Part shown: in pieces, positions 18,043 to 28,990 of the stretch | Layout of the letters: each line of letters opens with the position of its first letter | Position numbering within the stretch: position 1 is the stretch's first letter | Source of the DNA: Lepidostoma basale | Taxonomy: Eukaryota > Arthropoda > Insecta > Trichoptera > Lepidostomatidae | Direction: 5' to 3' | Length of the DNA: 64,000 nucleotides | Assembly: GCA_022606425.2 (NCBI GenBank) | Contig: JAHDVF020000240.1 | Span: 1,922,001 to 1,986,000, forward strand | The notes under the pieces: generated by a model | Databases searched by the model: none | Told to the model about the DNA's origin: nothing | Seen by the model: the letters and a program-made list of their open reading frames with translations, nothing else | Program-made: the position numbers and the translations under genes

Positions 18043-18770
18043 ATTCCTCACGTGGCCAACCTTCAATATTTGATTTATTTTATCGTGCCACGTTTTCCTA
18101 GGTCTTCCTCTATTTCTAGTTCCATTAACATCGTTAACATATACTTGTTAACAATCTTTCTTTCCATGTATCCATGTTTCTAAACCATTTTAATGTTCCT
18201 TTCATTATTTGTTCATAACACTATCATTCGCACCACATTCACTTTTCATATACATATAATTAATATATGCCATTAACACGCTATAAGAGTGGTTATGGAA
18301 TTGTATATACGAGTATATAATAGTTTAAAGACATTATATTTTTATTATTTATATCATTTATGTTTATTTGTTATTTTATTTTATTTTAAATCATTGTATT
18401 TTATATAATTTGTTTTAGATTTATTTTGTAGACGTTGGACGATCGAAGAGTGCGCGGGAGATGCCTATTGGTGGCGATGAGGCGAAAATGGAGTGCCGCA
18501 TCGATTAAAGTGTGGCAGTCTATTCTTTCTGCCTACCCTCTCGGGGAGACGGCGTGATGGTTAGTTAGTTAGTTTTTTCACTTTTTATATTTTCATTCGA
18601 CACTATAATATATAGTTTTTCTACGCATTCGTCTAAGAAATGTTATTTCTACTTCATTTATTATACTTACATTTTTCTTTTGCTAGTTCTATGCTTAGCT
18701 TCCATACATAAGGGTCAGCGTAAGAACACCATTGTGCATTGCCATTTTAGCATTTGTGTATTTTTTTAGC
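18043..18770 (-). mobile_element. TTAG-family LINE fragment split by a SINE-like insertion
   Basis: Two minus-strand blocks, 18043-18246 and 18577-18770, are adjacent parts of the LINE C-terminus (RPRKTW segment, then the CRR-MCG and YGS segments). They are separated by 330 bases that end in a (TTAG)n tail. TTCACTTTT is duplicated at the break (18238-18246 and 18577-18585). The frame is decayed. Confidence 0.8.
18247..18576 (+). mobile_element. Non-autonomous SINE-like element with LINE 3' end
   Basis: It is delimited by the 9-bp direct repeat TTCACTTTT. The 3' 90 bases carry GGAGTGCCGCATCGATTAAA, CTGCCTACCCTCTCGGGGAG and GATGGTTAGTTAGTTAG, shared with 7340-7445 and 54440-54590. The 5' two thirds are A/T-rich and encode nothing. 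The shared 3' end with the TTAG-tailed LINE suggests mobilisation by its enzyme. Confidence 0.7.
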
Positions 18771-18879
18771 TAAATGTATCAAGCTGATAAATGTACTATT
18801 CCATAATTATGATTCCTTTCAACGGCAAATCCGATCAGAATCCGCTCAAAGTAAATGGGGAAAATTTTTCATATAAAAT

Positions 18880-19080
18880 TATAATAAAAAGGGCTGCAGC
18901 GAATGCCACGTGTGGGCGAGGCTTGATTAATGCATCAAGTCTCCTGACGCGAGTGTGGGGTGAACTTTAATTAATGGTTTATGCCTGATTTCGCTACAGG
19001 GAAGTCTAAAGTTCAGAGTTCGAAAGGAAAAATAAAACTCGTAATGTGGATACGGTAAGTACCCAAGGCAATTTCAGCGC
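18880..19080. other. Unique GC-balanced segment
   Basis: Single-copy in the window; it contains the near-palindrome CTTGATTAATGCATCAAG and a CCACGTG word. It could be regulatory DNA; nothing proves it. Confidence 0.3.
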
Positions 19081-19174
19081 CAATTTTAAAATACATTGCT
19101 TTTTCCACAAAAATGTTACTTAAACATTTTATTTTACAATATAATTATTAAAATAAAATATGTACGTTCATTCT

Positions 19175-19440
19175 CTCTCTTCTTCTCTTTTTGTCCTGTC
19201 ACACCTCCGTGGTGGATAGGGCCTCAAGGAATCTTCTCCACCCGACTCTAAAGCATGCCTCGTCCATAACCTCGTCCGGAAGGTTTCTTCTCCAGGTGGC
19301 TCTAGGTCTGCCTCGCTTTCTCTTTCTCCCCATAGGGGACCAGTCTAGTGCACCCTGAGCGATGCAGGCTGGGTTCCGTCTCAGAGTGTGACCGATCCAC
19401 TGCCATTTGCGTCTAGCGACTTGTTTTCTAATTGGCTTTT
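19175..19440 (-). mobile_element. LINE C-terminus, third family
   Basis: On the minus strand one frame reads KQVARRKWQWIGHTLRRNPA, then KRGRPRATWRRNLPDEVMDE and RVGWRRFLEALSTTEV, followed by a GAAGAAGAG-rich end. KWQWIGHTLR with GRPRATWRR is a known pattern of LINE endonuclease-reverse transcriptases. It abuts an unrelated LINE at 19442. Confidence 0.75.
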
Positions 19441-19441
19441 C

Positions 19442-19752
19442 GCCTGCCTAAGTGTGGTAAATCTGTACATGATAGAGTTTCAAATGCAAATGTAAGAAGT
19501 GAATGCGGTGTGAATTTCAGTGTTATGAACAAAATATTGAATGGATCATTAAGATGGTTTGGACACATGGAAAGAATGAGTGAAGATAGAATGGTGAAAA
19601 GGGTTATGTAAACGACGCTAACGGAGGTAGAAATAGAGGAAGGCTGAGGGGATCGTGGCACCATCAAATCAATCAAATTCGGTCACAAGAGGAGTCGGAG
19701 AAATCTACGTGCATGCATGGCACGATGTATGAATGTAGAGGAATCGAGAGAA
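19442..19752 (+). mobile_element. TTAG-family LINE fragment
   Basis: It starts at TAAGTGTGGTAAATCTG and matches 51342-51655. It stops inside the coding region at the border of an HH3 arm (19753), so it was cut by that insertion or by a deletion. Confidence 0.8.
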
Positions 19753-19865
19753 GTTCAGTTTTCAAGAAGTTTTCATTTGAAAATGTAACATGTCATTCTC
19801 ATAAAATATAATAAAACTTCAAAAAAACTGACGCTTTCATTCGTATTAATAATTTAATATGGAGT
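19753..19865. repeat. HH3 fragment
   Basis: TAACATGTCATTCTCATAAA, ATAATAAAACTTC and TTTCATTCGTATTAAT are HH3 arm ends in both orientations with the hammerhead centre missing. Confidence 0.55.
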
Positions 19866-20029
19866 TTTACGTCATTGTTAAAGAAACAATAAATACTGTC
19901 AAATCACTTAGATTTATTGGATTCTTAAAAACACATAATTTTTCATTTTCTAAATTTACATAAATCTTACATTTTTAATAGAATTGTTCACTACCATCAC
20001 GTATAGGCTGGAACCGTACACCATTAAGT

Positions 20030-20345
20030 ATATCCAGTGGCGTAGCGGTGGGGTGCTCACCCCCCGTGCCTGATTGAAACAGCTTCATTGCAAACGCAAC
20101 GGTCCAAGTGCAAGATACGCCCATGGGTACAAATTATAGGCAGTGTACTTCCTAAGTATACATATAATATCCATTGATGGCGTACACTGAAAAATATAGT
20201 TATAAAAAAACTAACTAATTGAAATATGCAAAGCACATGAGCGAAATGGAGTTTGAATATTGTAGATAAATGAATTCTAATGCAAATGATCATCTTCTTC
20301 CGTAGCCATATCTCCACTGATGGATGTAGGCCTCTTTAAAAGTCA
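20030..20345 (-). mobile_element. Repeat fragments including a LINE 3' end
   Basis: AGTGGCGTAGCGGTGGGGTG resembles a widespread insect repeat. At 20290-20345, minus strand, GAGGCCTACATCCATCAGTG is the lepidopteran-type 3' module seen at 7757. The middle part is unassigned. Confidence 0.4.
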
Positions 20346-20553
20346 GAAGACATTTATAAAATAGATGTTATTTTTGTTTTTTATGTTTCGTGGCAAAATA
20401 TATATATATTTTTTTTGTAATTATTAAATTAAAAAAAATACGTTAATATCCCAATCTCAAAACACTGTCTCATTTTTCAACTCCAATTTAAATATTACAA
20501 TAAAAATCACTAAATAAATATCATTATCTCAATAATTTATTTTTACTCAAGTA

Positions 20554-21106
20554 AGTAACTAACTAACTAACTAACTAACTAACCATGAGAAGATGGATCG
20601 CCACATTGTTCTATCCTGACATAACTCTCGCGCCTCTTCTACATTAACACATCGTGACATGCACGCTCGTCGATTGTTCCTACTTCGAATATGGCCGCCT
20701 TTCAGTAATTGATTAATTTGGTCATACCATGTCTTCCTTGGCCTTCCTCGACTTCTTTTTCCATTCACACTACTTGTATATATATTTTTAACCATTCTTC
20801 CCTCATCCATTCATTCTATATGTCCAAACCATCTTAGTGACCTTTTCTTGATTTTATTTATCACGCATTCATCCGCTTTACATTAATTTCTTACTTCATC
20901 ATTAGATATTCTATTATACTTTGTTTTTACGCACATCCTTCTTCGTGACCTTTTTTCTACGGCATTTATCATACTTTCATCCTTCTTTTGTCAACTTCAA
21001 GCTTCACTTCCAAACATAAGGGTCGGCACTAGAACACCATTGTGCAATGTCATTTTTTGCTTCAGTCCATATATTTATATTTGCTGTAATGACTTTGAGT
21101 GCACCA
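20554..21106 (-). mobile_element. Divergent TTAG-tailed LINE with 12-bp target duplication
   Basis: TTTACTCAAGTA is duplicated at 20542-20553 and 21107-21118. The element ends in GTTAGTTAGTTAGTTAGTTA on the minus strand. The encoded tail reads RSRGRPRKTWYDQINQLLKG and RRACMSRCVNVEEARELCQD, but the protein differs clearly from the main group (for example MDEGRMVKNIYTSSVNG). It is 5'-truncated with frame breaks upstream. Confidence 0.85.
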
Positions 21107-21600
21107 TTTACTCAAGTATATTTGCCTTATTTTAAATGCTTCATTTAAGCTTAAATGGTTCAAACAATTAGAATATTTTTATATTATTTAAAGAATGACG
21201 TGTTTTATAAATTCATTTCTTTTATAAAAATAATTATAAAACTTCAAGAAAAGTTTTGTTTTTCAAAATGTATTTAAATGTTTCCTTGATCGTCACCTGA
21301 GAGTAAGAGGGTTCCAACTGACAAAAGTAAAAAGCTGAGAAAAATGAAGTCAAAGTTTCTAAGACTTGTATTTTAGTAACGAACCACGATATTTTAATGA
21401 AATTTTCTACAAAACCCAAAAAGTTATATATCTTTAATATACATTTAAAAAAATAACTAATTTTTATAGTAAACACTGTTTTTTTAATGTCTTAAAAATC
21501 AGATGGAACCCTACTCATCTATTATCGTGACAAAACGTTAGTGAATAAGGGTTCAACAGCAAACGGAACCCTCTTCACTAACTTGCGTATAACAAACCGT

Positions 21601-21905
21601 CAACTGAGAGTAAGAAGGTTCCAACTGACAAAAGTAAAAGCTGAGAAAAATGATGTCAAAGTTTTTAAGACTTGTATTTTTGTAACGAACTACGATATTT
21701 TAATGAAATTTTCTACAAAACCCAAGAAGTTATATATCTTTAATATACATTAAAAAAAAATTTTTTTTAGTTAACACTATTTTTTTATATCTTAAAAATC
21801 AGATGGAACGTTACTCATTTATGTTCGTACCAAAACGTTAGTGAATAAGGTTTAACATCAAATGGAACCCTTTTCACTTACGTGCGTATAACAAACGTTG
21901 AAATA
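21601..21905 (+). repeat. Tandem duplicate of the left end of the transposon
   Basis: AACTGAGAGTAAGAAGGTTC, TTGTATTTTTGTAACGAAC and AAGTTATATATCTTTAATAT repeat the bases 21295-21600 with few changes, giving two copies of the left terminal region about 306 bases apart. Confidence 0.85.
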
Positions 21906-22315
21906 GATTGACTCTCCATTATTTTGTGATAGCAAATAATAAAAATAAATATTTTATTCTACATTATTTTTGCATTTACCTAAATTATTTTTAAAAAAGA
22001 TTCAAAATATTATAACTTTAAAAATTATTGTTTTTGCCTAAGGAAAAAGGTTTTCAATTTTTATATTAACACTATACTTAATGATTTAGAAACGGTGAAT
22101 TAATGAAAAACATAAATCTATAAAGTTGGTATTTATTTAATAATATAGTCATACATAATATAAAGAGTAAAATCGTACCAATAACATATTTTGGAAAAAA
22201 GAAAGAAGAACTTAAAGTGTATTTTTTTATTTTACTTTTAGTAGTATTTTAGTAGTATACAAAATAAAAAAAATAAAAACGGGAAAAATGAAAAGAAAGA
22301 GAATGAAGTAAGACA

Positions 22316-22726
22316 TCATATGCGGCTTTTTATTTTATTTTTAGTAGTTTTATAATATTGTTGATCTTGAAGAGGCATGTATTTCAGCATCTCTTTTAAA
22401 TCATAGATTTTTGGAGTAGGTAATGAATCGTTCAATTTTAAAACCTTTGGTTCCAAAAAACTTTCATTTCCGGAAGTCCATTTTATCCGTAATTTTTCGT
22501 TGTGAAGGAGATTTACACTATTTACTTTACTGTAATCTCCAAACTCAGTCCAATAATATACCGTATGCAGTGTTTGTATGAATTTTAGTATTTTTACTTG
22601 AAGAAAGGGAACTGAGGAGAATTTCAATTTTTTTGATGCAAGTCCAAAGTCTTTAAACTCTCCTTGAGCCATTTGTATTATTCTCAAAGGGTTTTTGGTA
22701 TTAATTTTTTTTAAACATCTGACCAA
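22316..22726 (-). pseudogene. C-terminal part of transposase-like protein
   Basis: This 136-codon frame starts with M at 22726 and ends with R-I at the minus-strand stop, but the family frame continues upstream (LLDWSDV), so the M is not the real start. It contains NPLRIIQMAQGEFKDFG, FLQVKILKFIQ and SLPTPKIYDLKEMLKYMPLQ, resembling the carboxyl end of the putative transposase family named in the 21291-23832 entry. The upstream catalytic region is deleted. No function is expected now. Confidence 0.6.
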
Positions 22727-23836
22727 TCCAATAGGAGAAAATAATTCGATTTTTGAGAGAGCTCTCTCAATCGTGCTATGAGCACTGTCTACTTTTTAGC
22801 ACGACAGTAATGAAATTCTACATTGGGAAATGAAGATATATGCATTTTGACATCCTCAATAATTTCCTGACGAATACTGTTGCTTGAAGTTTGTCCTCTC
22901 ATATCTGGCTGTGGAGTATTAGTTCAGCTCTTCTTTTTGTGCACATTATATATAGGCTTTTGAGAAATAGATAACGTCGAGGTATATAATATTTTGCAAA
23001 CCTGGAATTTATTTTCTTTCACTTTAAAAAAGTACAAGAAAGAAAAGGATTTATATGATTTAACATTTTCATCCTGACGATTTGGTCTTTTCGCCAAACA
23101 GCGTGTAGTACTGTTAAGAATAAAATGGTATTTCCCATTTTGATCTAATTTATAGTAATTAGAAAACTAATCCACCCTCTCGTCATGGCTGATTTTAGTG
23201 GCGCACTTTTCAATGTTGTAACCTGTGTCTGGCTAACGAGTTTTCCCTGTCTGATTGTATATTGTTTTCCAGTTTAGTGATTTTCCTTCAGTATGGCTGT
23301 TTTCCATTTGTTGGTTTCAGCAATATCACAATTAGGATCTTTTGTAACATTTTTCAAATTATAAAACAATTATAGGTTATCAGAATCACTAACGCTCATC
23401 ATGTCTTCCACTAATTTCCTTATGTTATCTTCCAAACTACATGTTGACAGAAAAAGCGCGCCGGAATCAGAGAACGAAAGAACCAATAATTGATATGAAG
23501 TTACATAGATACGTTTTGACACTTTGTTGGTTTCAGGTTTGGAATAAAAGGGTTCCATCTGCAGCAGTTGAAACTCTTTTACCGAGAAGCGTGTAAATTT
23601 TTTGGCGACAGTTGGAGTAATAAGGTTCCAACTGTAGATGAATCCTTTTTCACTGAATTTCGTTGTTTGAATGATCAGATGGAACTTGATTCTTTTCGTA
23701 ACATCATAATGATGATACTATTACATGTTTTTATTTATTGTACGTATAGATAAGGTCAGTAAGAACCCGTTTCACGAAAAAAAGCTATATGTGAAATTTT
23801 GTTAGTTGGAACCCTCTTACTCTCAGGTGACGTGAT

Positions 23837-24837
23837 GCTATTTTATTTTCTTTATATGGGAATAGAATGTACGCCCATGGAATATCTGGTCTTTGATTTA
23901 TCTTCAGTTATTTGTGACCGTGATGTGGAAAAATAAATGATTATGGTGAGCCGAGGTTCACCCTCTTCTGTTCGGGTGCTTTAGTTTTAACTTTCATATT
24001 TCACCCCCCGAGGGAGATAAATAATCCATTTGGATGTAGTCACCGTTTCTACTAATCGGATTTTAATGCCCCCTTGAATAAACGAATATTTTTTGTACTT
24101 TCACGAGATCATTTGTATTATTTATTTTATAATAAAAGAATGATTAATCATTATAAGAAGTGCGTACTAAATTTATGAGATAAAATAACAAAAGAACTAC
24201 TTGTATCGTATCGGTCTACGATCGCCGAAAAATCATTAGTGAAATATTTACCCATCATCGCCTACCATTACAAATATAATGTTTGTTTAACACGTTGACT
24301 GCGAAACACTGACAGGGACAATGGTAAGGGTAGAACCCAAACGGTGGACCCCTGTCCAGGTCAGGTTTTATACCGTTCAGTTTTAAATCGAACAGTATAG
24401 GGCCTGCCCCGAAAAAAATAAACCTGGATGATTTTCTTGGGAGCATTTTATTATTTTTGAGTACATCGTGACTACCTTCTAATCCAACTGCGAGGATATC
24501 TCAGGTACTAATGTTGAAATGCTAACGCACGAGTTTAAATGCTTTATATTATTTATTTGATATTTTTAGTAAACGAAATAATATTATTATTTCTATATTC
24601 GGCATCACTTTGCGTTGTAGATTTACATTGTTTTGTCACATAACATTTTTTAAAGTGTTGTTAATACTCAACGTTTCAAAAAAATATAAGCCGTATAAAA
24701 AATCGTAAATACTTTATACATATTATTCAAATTAAAAAAAAATTCAAAGAAATTATTTAAATTGACATAGGAACAAATACACATGAAGGTTCGAAAAATC
24801 GCGAAAATTTGACAGTTTATATAATATTATTGTTGCT
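23837..24837. other. No gene recognised
   Basis: There is a balanced patch at 24290-24450 with the imperfect hairpin GACAGGG...CCCTGTC. The rest is AT-rich. I see no supported feature. Confidence 0.35.
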
Positions 24838-25005
24838 CCTGTTGATGTCAACATAGGTTGTCGAAACAGCTGTCGCAAAAAACAAAGATACGATTGTGAT
24901 ACATAAAACAAAGTTTTTTTAATGTAACAGTATATAATATTAAAGTATCATAGTGTTTCGGCCAAAACAGTGTACTTTGCAATATTGTATAGTTAAAATC
25001 CCTAA
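24838..25005 (+). repeat. HH1 arm, TACATAAAACAAAG subfamily
   Basis: TTGATGTCAACATAGGTTGT, then CGAAACAGCTGTCGC, keep GAAA, stem III and GTC, while the box is shifted (CTGTTGA) and stem II has one mismatch. The outer arm GATACATAAAACAAAG and the end GTGTTTCGGCCAAAACAGTG match 44650-44700 and 44420-44450. Confidence 0.65.
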
Positions 25006-25014
25006 ATATTTGTG

Positions 25015-25110
25015 TCTTTGACCGGTTTCGGCAGTTCGCTATCATATTTTGGGTAACCACCACCAGAAGATGGCAGCAAGCTGCTGAAACAGATAGAAGA
25101 CACAGACATT
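25015..25110. repeat. HH6 fold-back pair of hammerhead-like motifs
   Basis: Plus core at 25061-25105: CAGAAGA (25064-25070), T, stem II GCAGC/GCTGC with loop AA, then TGAAAC. Minus core at 25019-25052 keeps GCCGAAACCGGTC but has a decayed box. The outer words TGTGTCTTTGACCGG and AGAAGACACAGAC pair as inverted arms. The better copy is at 54605-54656. Confidence 0.55.
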
Positions 25111-25174
25111 AAAAGATTTTATTTGTGTAGATTTTCACGGTTGGCAACAATATGTTTTGTGTGATTTTGGGTAA

Positions 25175-25340
25175 CAACTTATGATTTCTCCTTCTCGACC
25201 GACGTTTCGGAGATCGTTGCAGTCTCCATCTTCATGGCTATGTGGTGGTGGTCAATACCACCACATTACCCTGAAGATAGAGACTGCAACAATCTCCAAA
25301 ACGTCGGTCGAGAAAGAGAAATCACATGTTGTTACTCAAA
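25175..25340. repeat. HH5 fold-back pair with hammerhead cores on both strands
   Basis: Plus core 25268-25308: stem I ACC with GGT, box CTGAAGA (25271-25277), T, stem II AGAGA/TCTCC (one mismatch), AAAA in place of GAAA, stem III ACGT and GTC (25303-25305). Minus core about 25199-25240: box ATGAAGA, T, stem II GGAGA/TCTCC (five pairs), GAAA, ACGT, GTC. Each copy has one damaged catalytic element, in different places. Arms continue as CTCGACCGACG / CGTCGGTCGAG. Confidence 0.68.
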
Positions 25341-25888
25341 ATCACACAAAACATATTAAATGATTTAAACTAAAAATACATTTAAAAATAATAATAATAT
25401 TTACAGGGAACTTTTAACATGAAATTCCAAATAATATATATTTTTTAAATAATGAAACACCATTTTACGATAATTTTGATCTGAAAGCAAGTCCCCGTAC
25501 TTGAACATTCTGTACAGCGAACACTAGACCTTAAATATTTCAGAGATCCACCCCAGTTCGGACACCGTAGAGGGAGGGTAACTCAAAAAAATAATCCTCC
25601 AGGAGGGATTATTAAATTTATAGACTTCCTTTGGTGCGCAATGGACCAGAATATAATAGTTTTCCATCGTTTCACGATCAATGACCATTGACTATTGATA
25701 CATACGATGGATACATGTAGCTAGCTATTAAGGCATAATACGAGTAAATACGAATTCAGCCACCCTAACGTAGTGATGATCCCATTATATTTTCCCGTTT
25801 AAAATGCTCATTGTAAAATAGAGTTCGTAATTTCATATCATGTGTTATATAAAAATTTACAAATATTGATTTATTTTTAATTACCTTG
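25341..25888. other. No gene recognised
   Basis: This sequence is mostly AT-rich and single-copy in the window, with a mixed patch at 25550-25720. Nothing is assigned. Confidence 0.35.
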
Positions 25889-26325
25889 TTACAAATCATT
25901 CTTCTTCTCCGGCGCTACAACCCTTGATGGGTCTTGGCCTCCTCCAAGAAACGTTTCCATCCCGTCCTGCTTCTGGCCGCCACCTCCCAGTCTTGCTGCT
26001 CCAGGACCCGACAATCTGCCACCACCATTCAGCCATCGCAGTATCGGCCTATCGATGCTTTTTCGCCCTGCTGGATTGTCATACAACACTCTTTTGGGGG
26101 GCTCCAGATCTCCCATGCAGTGCAAGGGCCCTAGCCAGCGCAGTCTGTTAATCTTTATAAACTTGACCACGCTGACGTCCTGGTATAGATCGTAGAGCTC
26201 TGTGTTGTATCTCCTTCTCCACGTCTGGCCATCCTTAATGGGTCCGAAGATTCTGCGGAGGATCTTTCTTTTGTTTTCATCCCGTTTAGTGAGCATCCAA
26301 GTCTCCGAAGCATATGTTAAGACTG
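25889..26325 (-). mobile_element. LINE C-terminus, (GAA)n type
   Basis: On the minus strand the frame reads DENKRKILRRIFGPIKDGQT, RYNTELYDLYQDVSVVKFIK, RLRWLGPLHCMGDLEPPKRV and AGRKSIDRPILRWL, then shifts. It ends in the module GAGGCCAAGACCCATCAAGG. A 55-bp piece of the same 3' end is at 30990-31045. It is 5'-truncated. Confidence 0.8.
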
Positions 26326-26329
26326 GTCT

Positions 26330-26700
26330 AAATCAAACAATTACAAATTCAAACAGTTACAAATCATTCATTTGAATATATTATTAAATAAACAATTTCG
26401 CGGAAACCAATAACTTTATATAATATTAATGGTTGAGGCTTTGTTACGAAAAACCCCATTTTGAATTGTTATATGAAACACGATTGTTTGATTGGTTTTA
26501 GAATGACTTTATTTGTACATAAACATACATATTGGTTACAAATTTGTATCGCCTTGTTAGCGCATTCTCAAATGCCCTCGTGAGGCGAAACAAATTAATA
26601 TTATTATAAAATGGACTGAATATATTGTAAATATCTGTTCTCTTATTATAACAAATAAGTGAAGAATGTAAGGCTAGTTGAGTATTTAAGTAATAAATAA
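26330..26700. repeat. Sequence with a degenerate hammerhead-like motif
   Basis: At about 26570-26600 CTCAAATGCCCTCGTGAGG, then CGAAACAAATT, resembles box, stem II and GAAA, with one base missing from the box and no palindromic stem III. I treat it as a possible further relic only. Confidence 0.3.
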
Positions 26701-26775
26701 ACTGATTGATTTATCACTTTGGATAATGAATAAAAAATATATCAATAAACGTTAGTTGCAAATACGAGTATGTTT

Positions 26776-27332
26776 TACCTAACTAACTTACTAACTAACC
26801 ATCACGCCGTCTCCTCGAAGGGGTAGCCAGAAAGAATGGACTGCCACACTTTTCATTCCTGACATATTTCTCTCAACCTTCATACATCGTGTCATGCACG
26901 CGCGTCGATTTCTCTGACTCCTCACGCGTCCGGCATTCAACATTTGATTTATTTGATCGTGCCACGTTTTCCTCGGTCATCCTCTATTTCTAGTTCCATT
27001 TACATCGTTAACATATATATTTTTACCATTCTTTCTTCATTCATTATTTCCATGTGTCCAAATCATCTTAATGATCCTTTCAATATTTTGTTCATAACAC
27101 CGTCATTCGCACCGCATTCACTTCTTATAATTTCATTCGGCACTCTATTATACACAGAGTATCTACACATTCGTCTAAGAGATCTCATTTCTACTACATT
27201 TATTCGGCTTTCATTCTTCTTTTGCCGGTTCCATGCTTTGCTTCCATACATAAGGGTCATTTTGACATTTTAGCTTTTTTGGATAGATTTTTGTTTGCGA
27301 TGACAACTTTAAGTGCACCATTCACTATGTAT
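26776..27332 (-). mobile_element. TTAG-tailed LINE with about 10-bp target duplication
   Basis: GAGTATGTTT (26766-26775) and GAGTATGGTT (27333-27342) flank it. The minus-strand coding remnant includes YGSKAWNRQKKNESRINVVE, RSLRRMC and SECGANDGVMNKILKGSLR, then breaks. The tail is interrupted (GTTAGTTAGTAAGTTAG). Confidence 0.8.
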
Positions 27333-27339
27333 GAGTATG

Positions 27340-28015
27340 GTTTGTAATGTTTAATTGAAAATGATTATGTCATGTTTTGAATATGAAATTCTTGACGCCA
27401 TAAATATATTGAAAATTGTGTAAATCACTAAAAGTTTTCTATAATTTATCCATTAAAACAATTCACAAAAATGGGTAGGAGTGACTAACACAAACACACA
27501 GCGTAAATATTAAAGTTTCCATACTGTTTTATTCAGTTTTTTCGGGAGGAGCCGTCTTTTCCTTCCAAGCCATGAAGCAATGAAAGTAATGGCCAAAGTA
27601 TGGGAATAAATATAAAATGGTTATTCCCTCACCACCTAATTGAGATATACTACAGAACATCTCGCTGCCTCCAGATTTATAATGCACTTTTAGTAGAGGC
27701 GCTCTGTTGAACAGGAACAAGTGTTCTTGGCCTGCCTTTATAAGGATTTCATAAAATCTATATAATAAATTACTCCTTCCTCCTTATCTTAAATCATTCT
27801 CAAAAGCGAAAGAGTAAAATCAACAACCAACGAAGTTAAAATAAAATAAATTACATGCTATCATATACGTCAGTGTCAGTATTATGATGGGAAACCCCCG
27901 ATAATATCAGTTTGTAATCAATATCTCAACACTAGACACTGTTAATTAAGTGATTTGAACATTCATGACATTATGATGCATGATGTGACATTAAAATAAA
28001 ATAATAATACACTAG
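27340..28015. other. No gene recognised
   Basis: 27500-27730 is GC-balanced (for example GGAGGAGCCGTCTTTTCC) and single-copy; no family or splice pattern is recognised. Confidence 0.3.
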
Positions 28016-28020
28016 TGGTA

Positions 28021-28110
28021 ATTTGTATTAACACCAATTTATTTGGTAACATCAACCGGTTTCGCTCCCGCCGGAGCTTCTTCAGGGTGAGAGAATAAAC
28101 TTCAAGTGTT
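28021..28110 (-). repeat. HH4 arm with well-kept hammerhead core
   Basis: On the minus strand (28047-28090): CTGAAGA (complement of 28079-28085) agrees fully with CUGANGA; one extra A; stem II GCTCC/GGAGC with loop GGCG (five pairs); GAAA; stem III ACCGGT; triplet GTT. Stem I pairs ACC-side bases with GATG at three of four positions, the second being A-C. The outer arm continues GTTACCAAATAAATTGG. Confidence 0.72.
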
Positions 28111-28124
28111 ATTATTTTATTAAG

Positions 28125-28350
28125 TCCATTGTTTTGGCCGAAACAATATGATACCTACATTGTTACTGTTAAAATTGACAACATTGCTATAATATCACAA
28201 TTGCCTTTTTTCACTTCGAGTGTCGCGACAGGTGTTACAATAAACTCAAGTCTATTGTAACATCTGAAGATGCCAACATCGGTTGGCGTAACAGCTGTCG
28301 CAATACTCTGAGTGAATAAAAATAAATTGTGATATTCTGACAGGGTTTTA
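28125..28350. repeat. HH1 fold-back element, minus core deleted
   Basis: The minus arm has AGTCCATTGTTTTGGCCGAA and GAGTGTCGCGACAG joined directly to GTGTTACAATAAACT, so its hammerhead centre is lost. The plus arm core (about 28264-28305) has CTGAAGA, T, stem II GCCAAC/GTTGGC, then GTAAC in place of GAAAC, stem III ACAGCTGT and GTC. Confidence 0.75.
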
Positions 28351-28388
28351 AATTTTAGCAGTAAATATTTTATATAACTGATTTAATT

Positions 28389-28449
28389 AGTGAAACATGG
28401 AACCGGCAAAATAAGGATACAAGTAGAATAAATGGAGTAGAAATGAGAT
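28389..28449 (+). mobile_element. 60-bp TTAG-family LINE piece fused to another LINE
   Basis: GAACCGGCAAAATAAGGATA, CAAGTAGAATAAATGGAGTA and GAAATGAGATCT match 51278-51331. At 28450 the sequence changes to a different LINE. Confidence 0.75.
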
Positions 28450-28990
28450 CTGAAATAAAATGTAGAATTGAAGTTGCACGAGCCTCATTTAATAAAATGA
28501 GAACATTCTTTTGCAACGATTATCTTAACTTGAAACTCCGACAAAGAATGATCAAATGTTATATATGGTCTGTTTTACTACATGGCTGCGAAACCTGGAC
28601 TCTGAAAGTGAATTTAATGAACCGGTTGGAAGCGTTCGAGATGTGGATATACCGCAGAATGCTCCGTATACCGATAGGGTCAGTAATGCAGACGTACTGC
28701 AGAGAGCCAGAGCCAATAGAGAGCTGTTGTCAAGTGTGAAAATTAGAATGGTCTCATATTTGGGTCATGTGCTAAGGGGAGAAAAATACCACCTATTTCG
28801 ACTAATATAAATGGAGGGACGTCGGGGAGTTGGTAGAAGGCAGCTGTCCCGGCTGCGGAACATCAAAGAGTGGACAGGAATAACAAGAGTTCAGAACCTG
28901 TTCCAAGTGGCGCAGGATAGAGATGCCTTTGCTGTAGTGATCGCCAACGTTGGGGGAACTTGACACGGCACCGAAAGAAGAAGAATAAAT
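28450..28990 (+). mobile_element. LINE C-terminus, GCETW type
   Basis: The frame begins SEIKCRIEVARASFNKMRTF, then LRQRMIKCYIWSVLLHGCET, LEAFEMWIYRRMLRIPIG. After a frameshift it continues VKIRMVSYLGHVLRGEKYHL and, further, EGRRGVGRRQLSRLRNIKEW. The element ends GGGGGAACTTGACACGGCAC and a GAAGAAGAAG tail. GCETW, LGHVLRG and the GRRGVGRR block are the standard carboxyl end of a non-LTR reverse transcriptase. It is 5'-truncated and joined in frame to the piece at 28389-28449. Confidence 0.82.

Larger units (their letters stand above)
21291..23832 (-). mobile_element. 2.5-kb terminal-inverted-repeat transposon with decayed transposase-like gene
   Basis: The ends are CGTCACCTGAGAGTAAGAGG, GTTCCAACTGACAAAA on the left and their complement on the right (GGTTCCAACTA-like, ending CTCTCAGGTGACG). 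TGAT is duplicated at 21287-21290 and 23833-23836. On the minus strand decayed segments read YTIRQGKLV, then CATKISHDERVD, NGKYHFILNSTTRCLAKRPN, SFSFLYFFKVKENKFQVCKI, RGQTSS, KMHISSFPNVEFHYCRAKK and, after a deletion, NPLRIIQMAQGEFKDFG, YDLKEMLKYMP. This order of motifs resembles a family of putative insect transposases with KR, VCK, RG(K/R)H and HI-x-SFP-x-x-x-HY-x-R motifs. In-frame stops and loss of the middle part make it dead. The left end is tandemly duplicated (see 21601). Confidence 0.72.

Noticed and set aside
20551..20582. Telomeric TTAGG array (CTAACTAACT run)
   Set aside because: The unit is TTAG, not TTAGG, and it is the tail of a LINE with a 12-bp target duplication.
24280..24450. 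Hairpin GACAGGG...CCCTGTC in a balanced patch
   Set aside because: Too imperfect and without GAAA or a CTGANGA box; not a ribozyme or terminator call.
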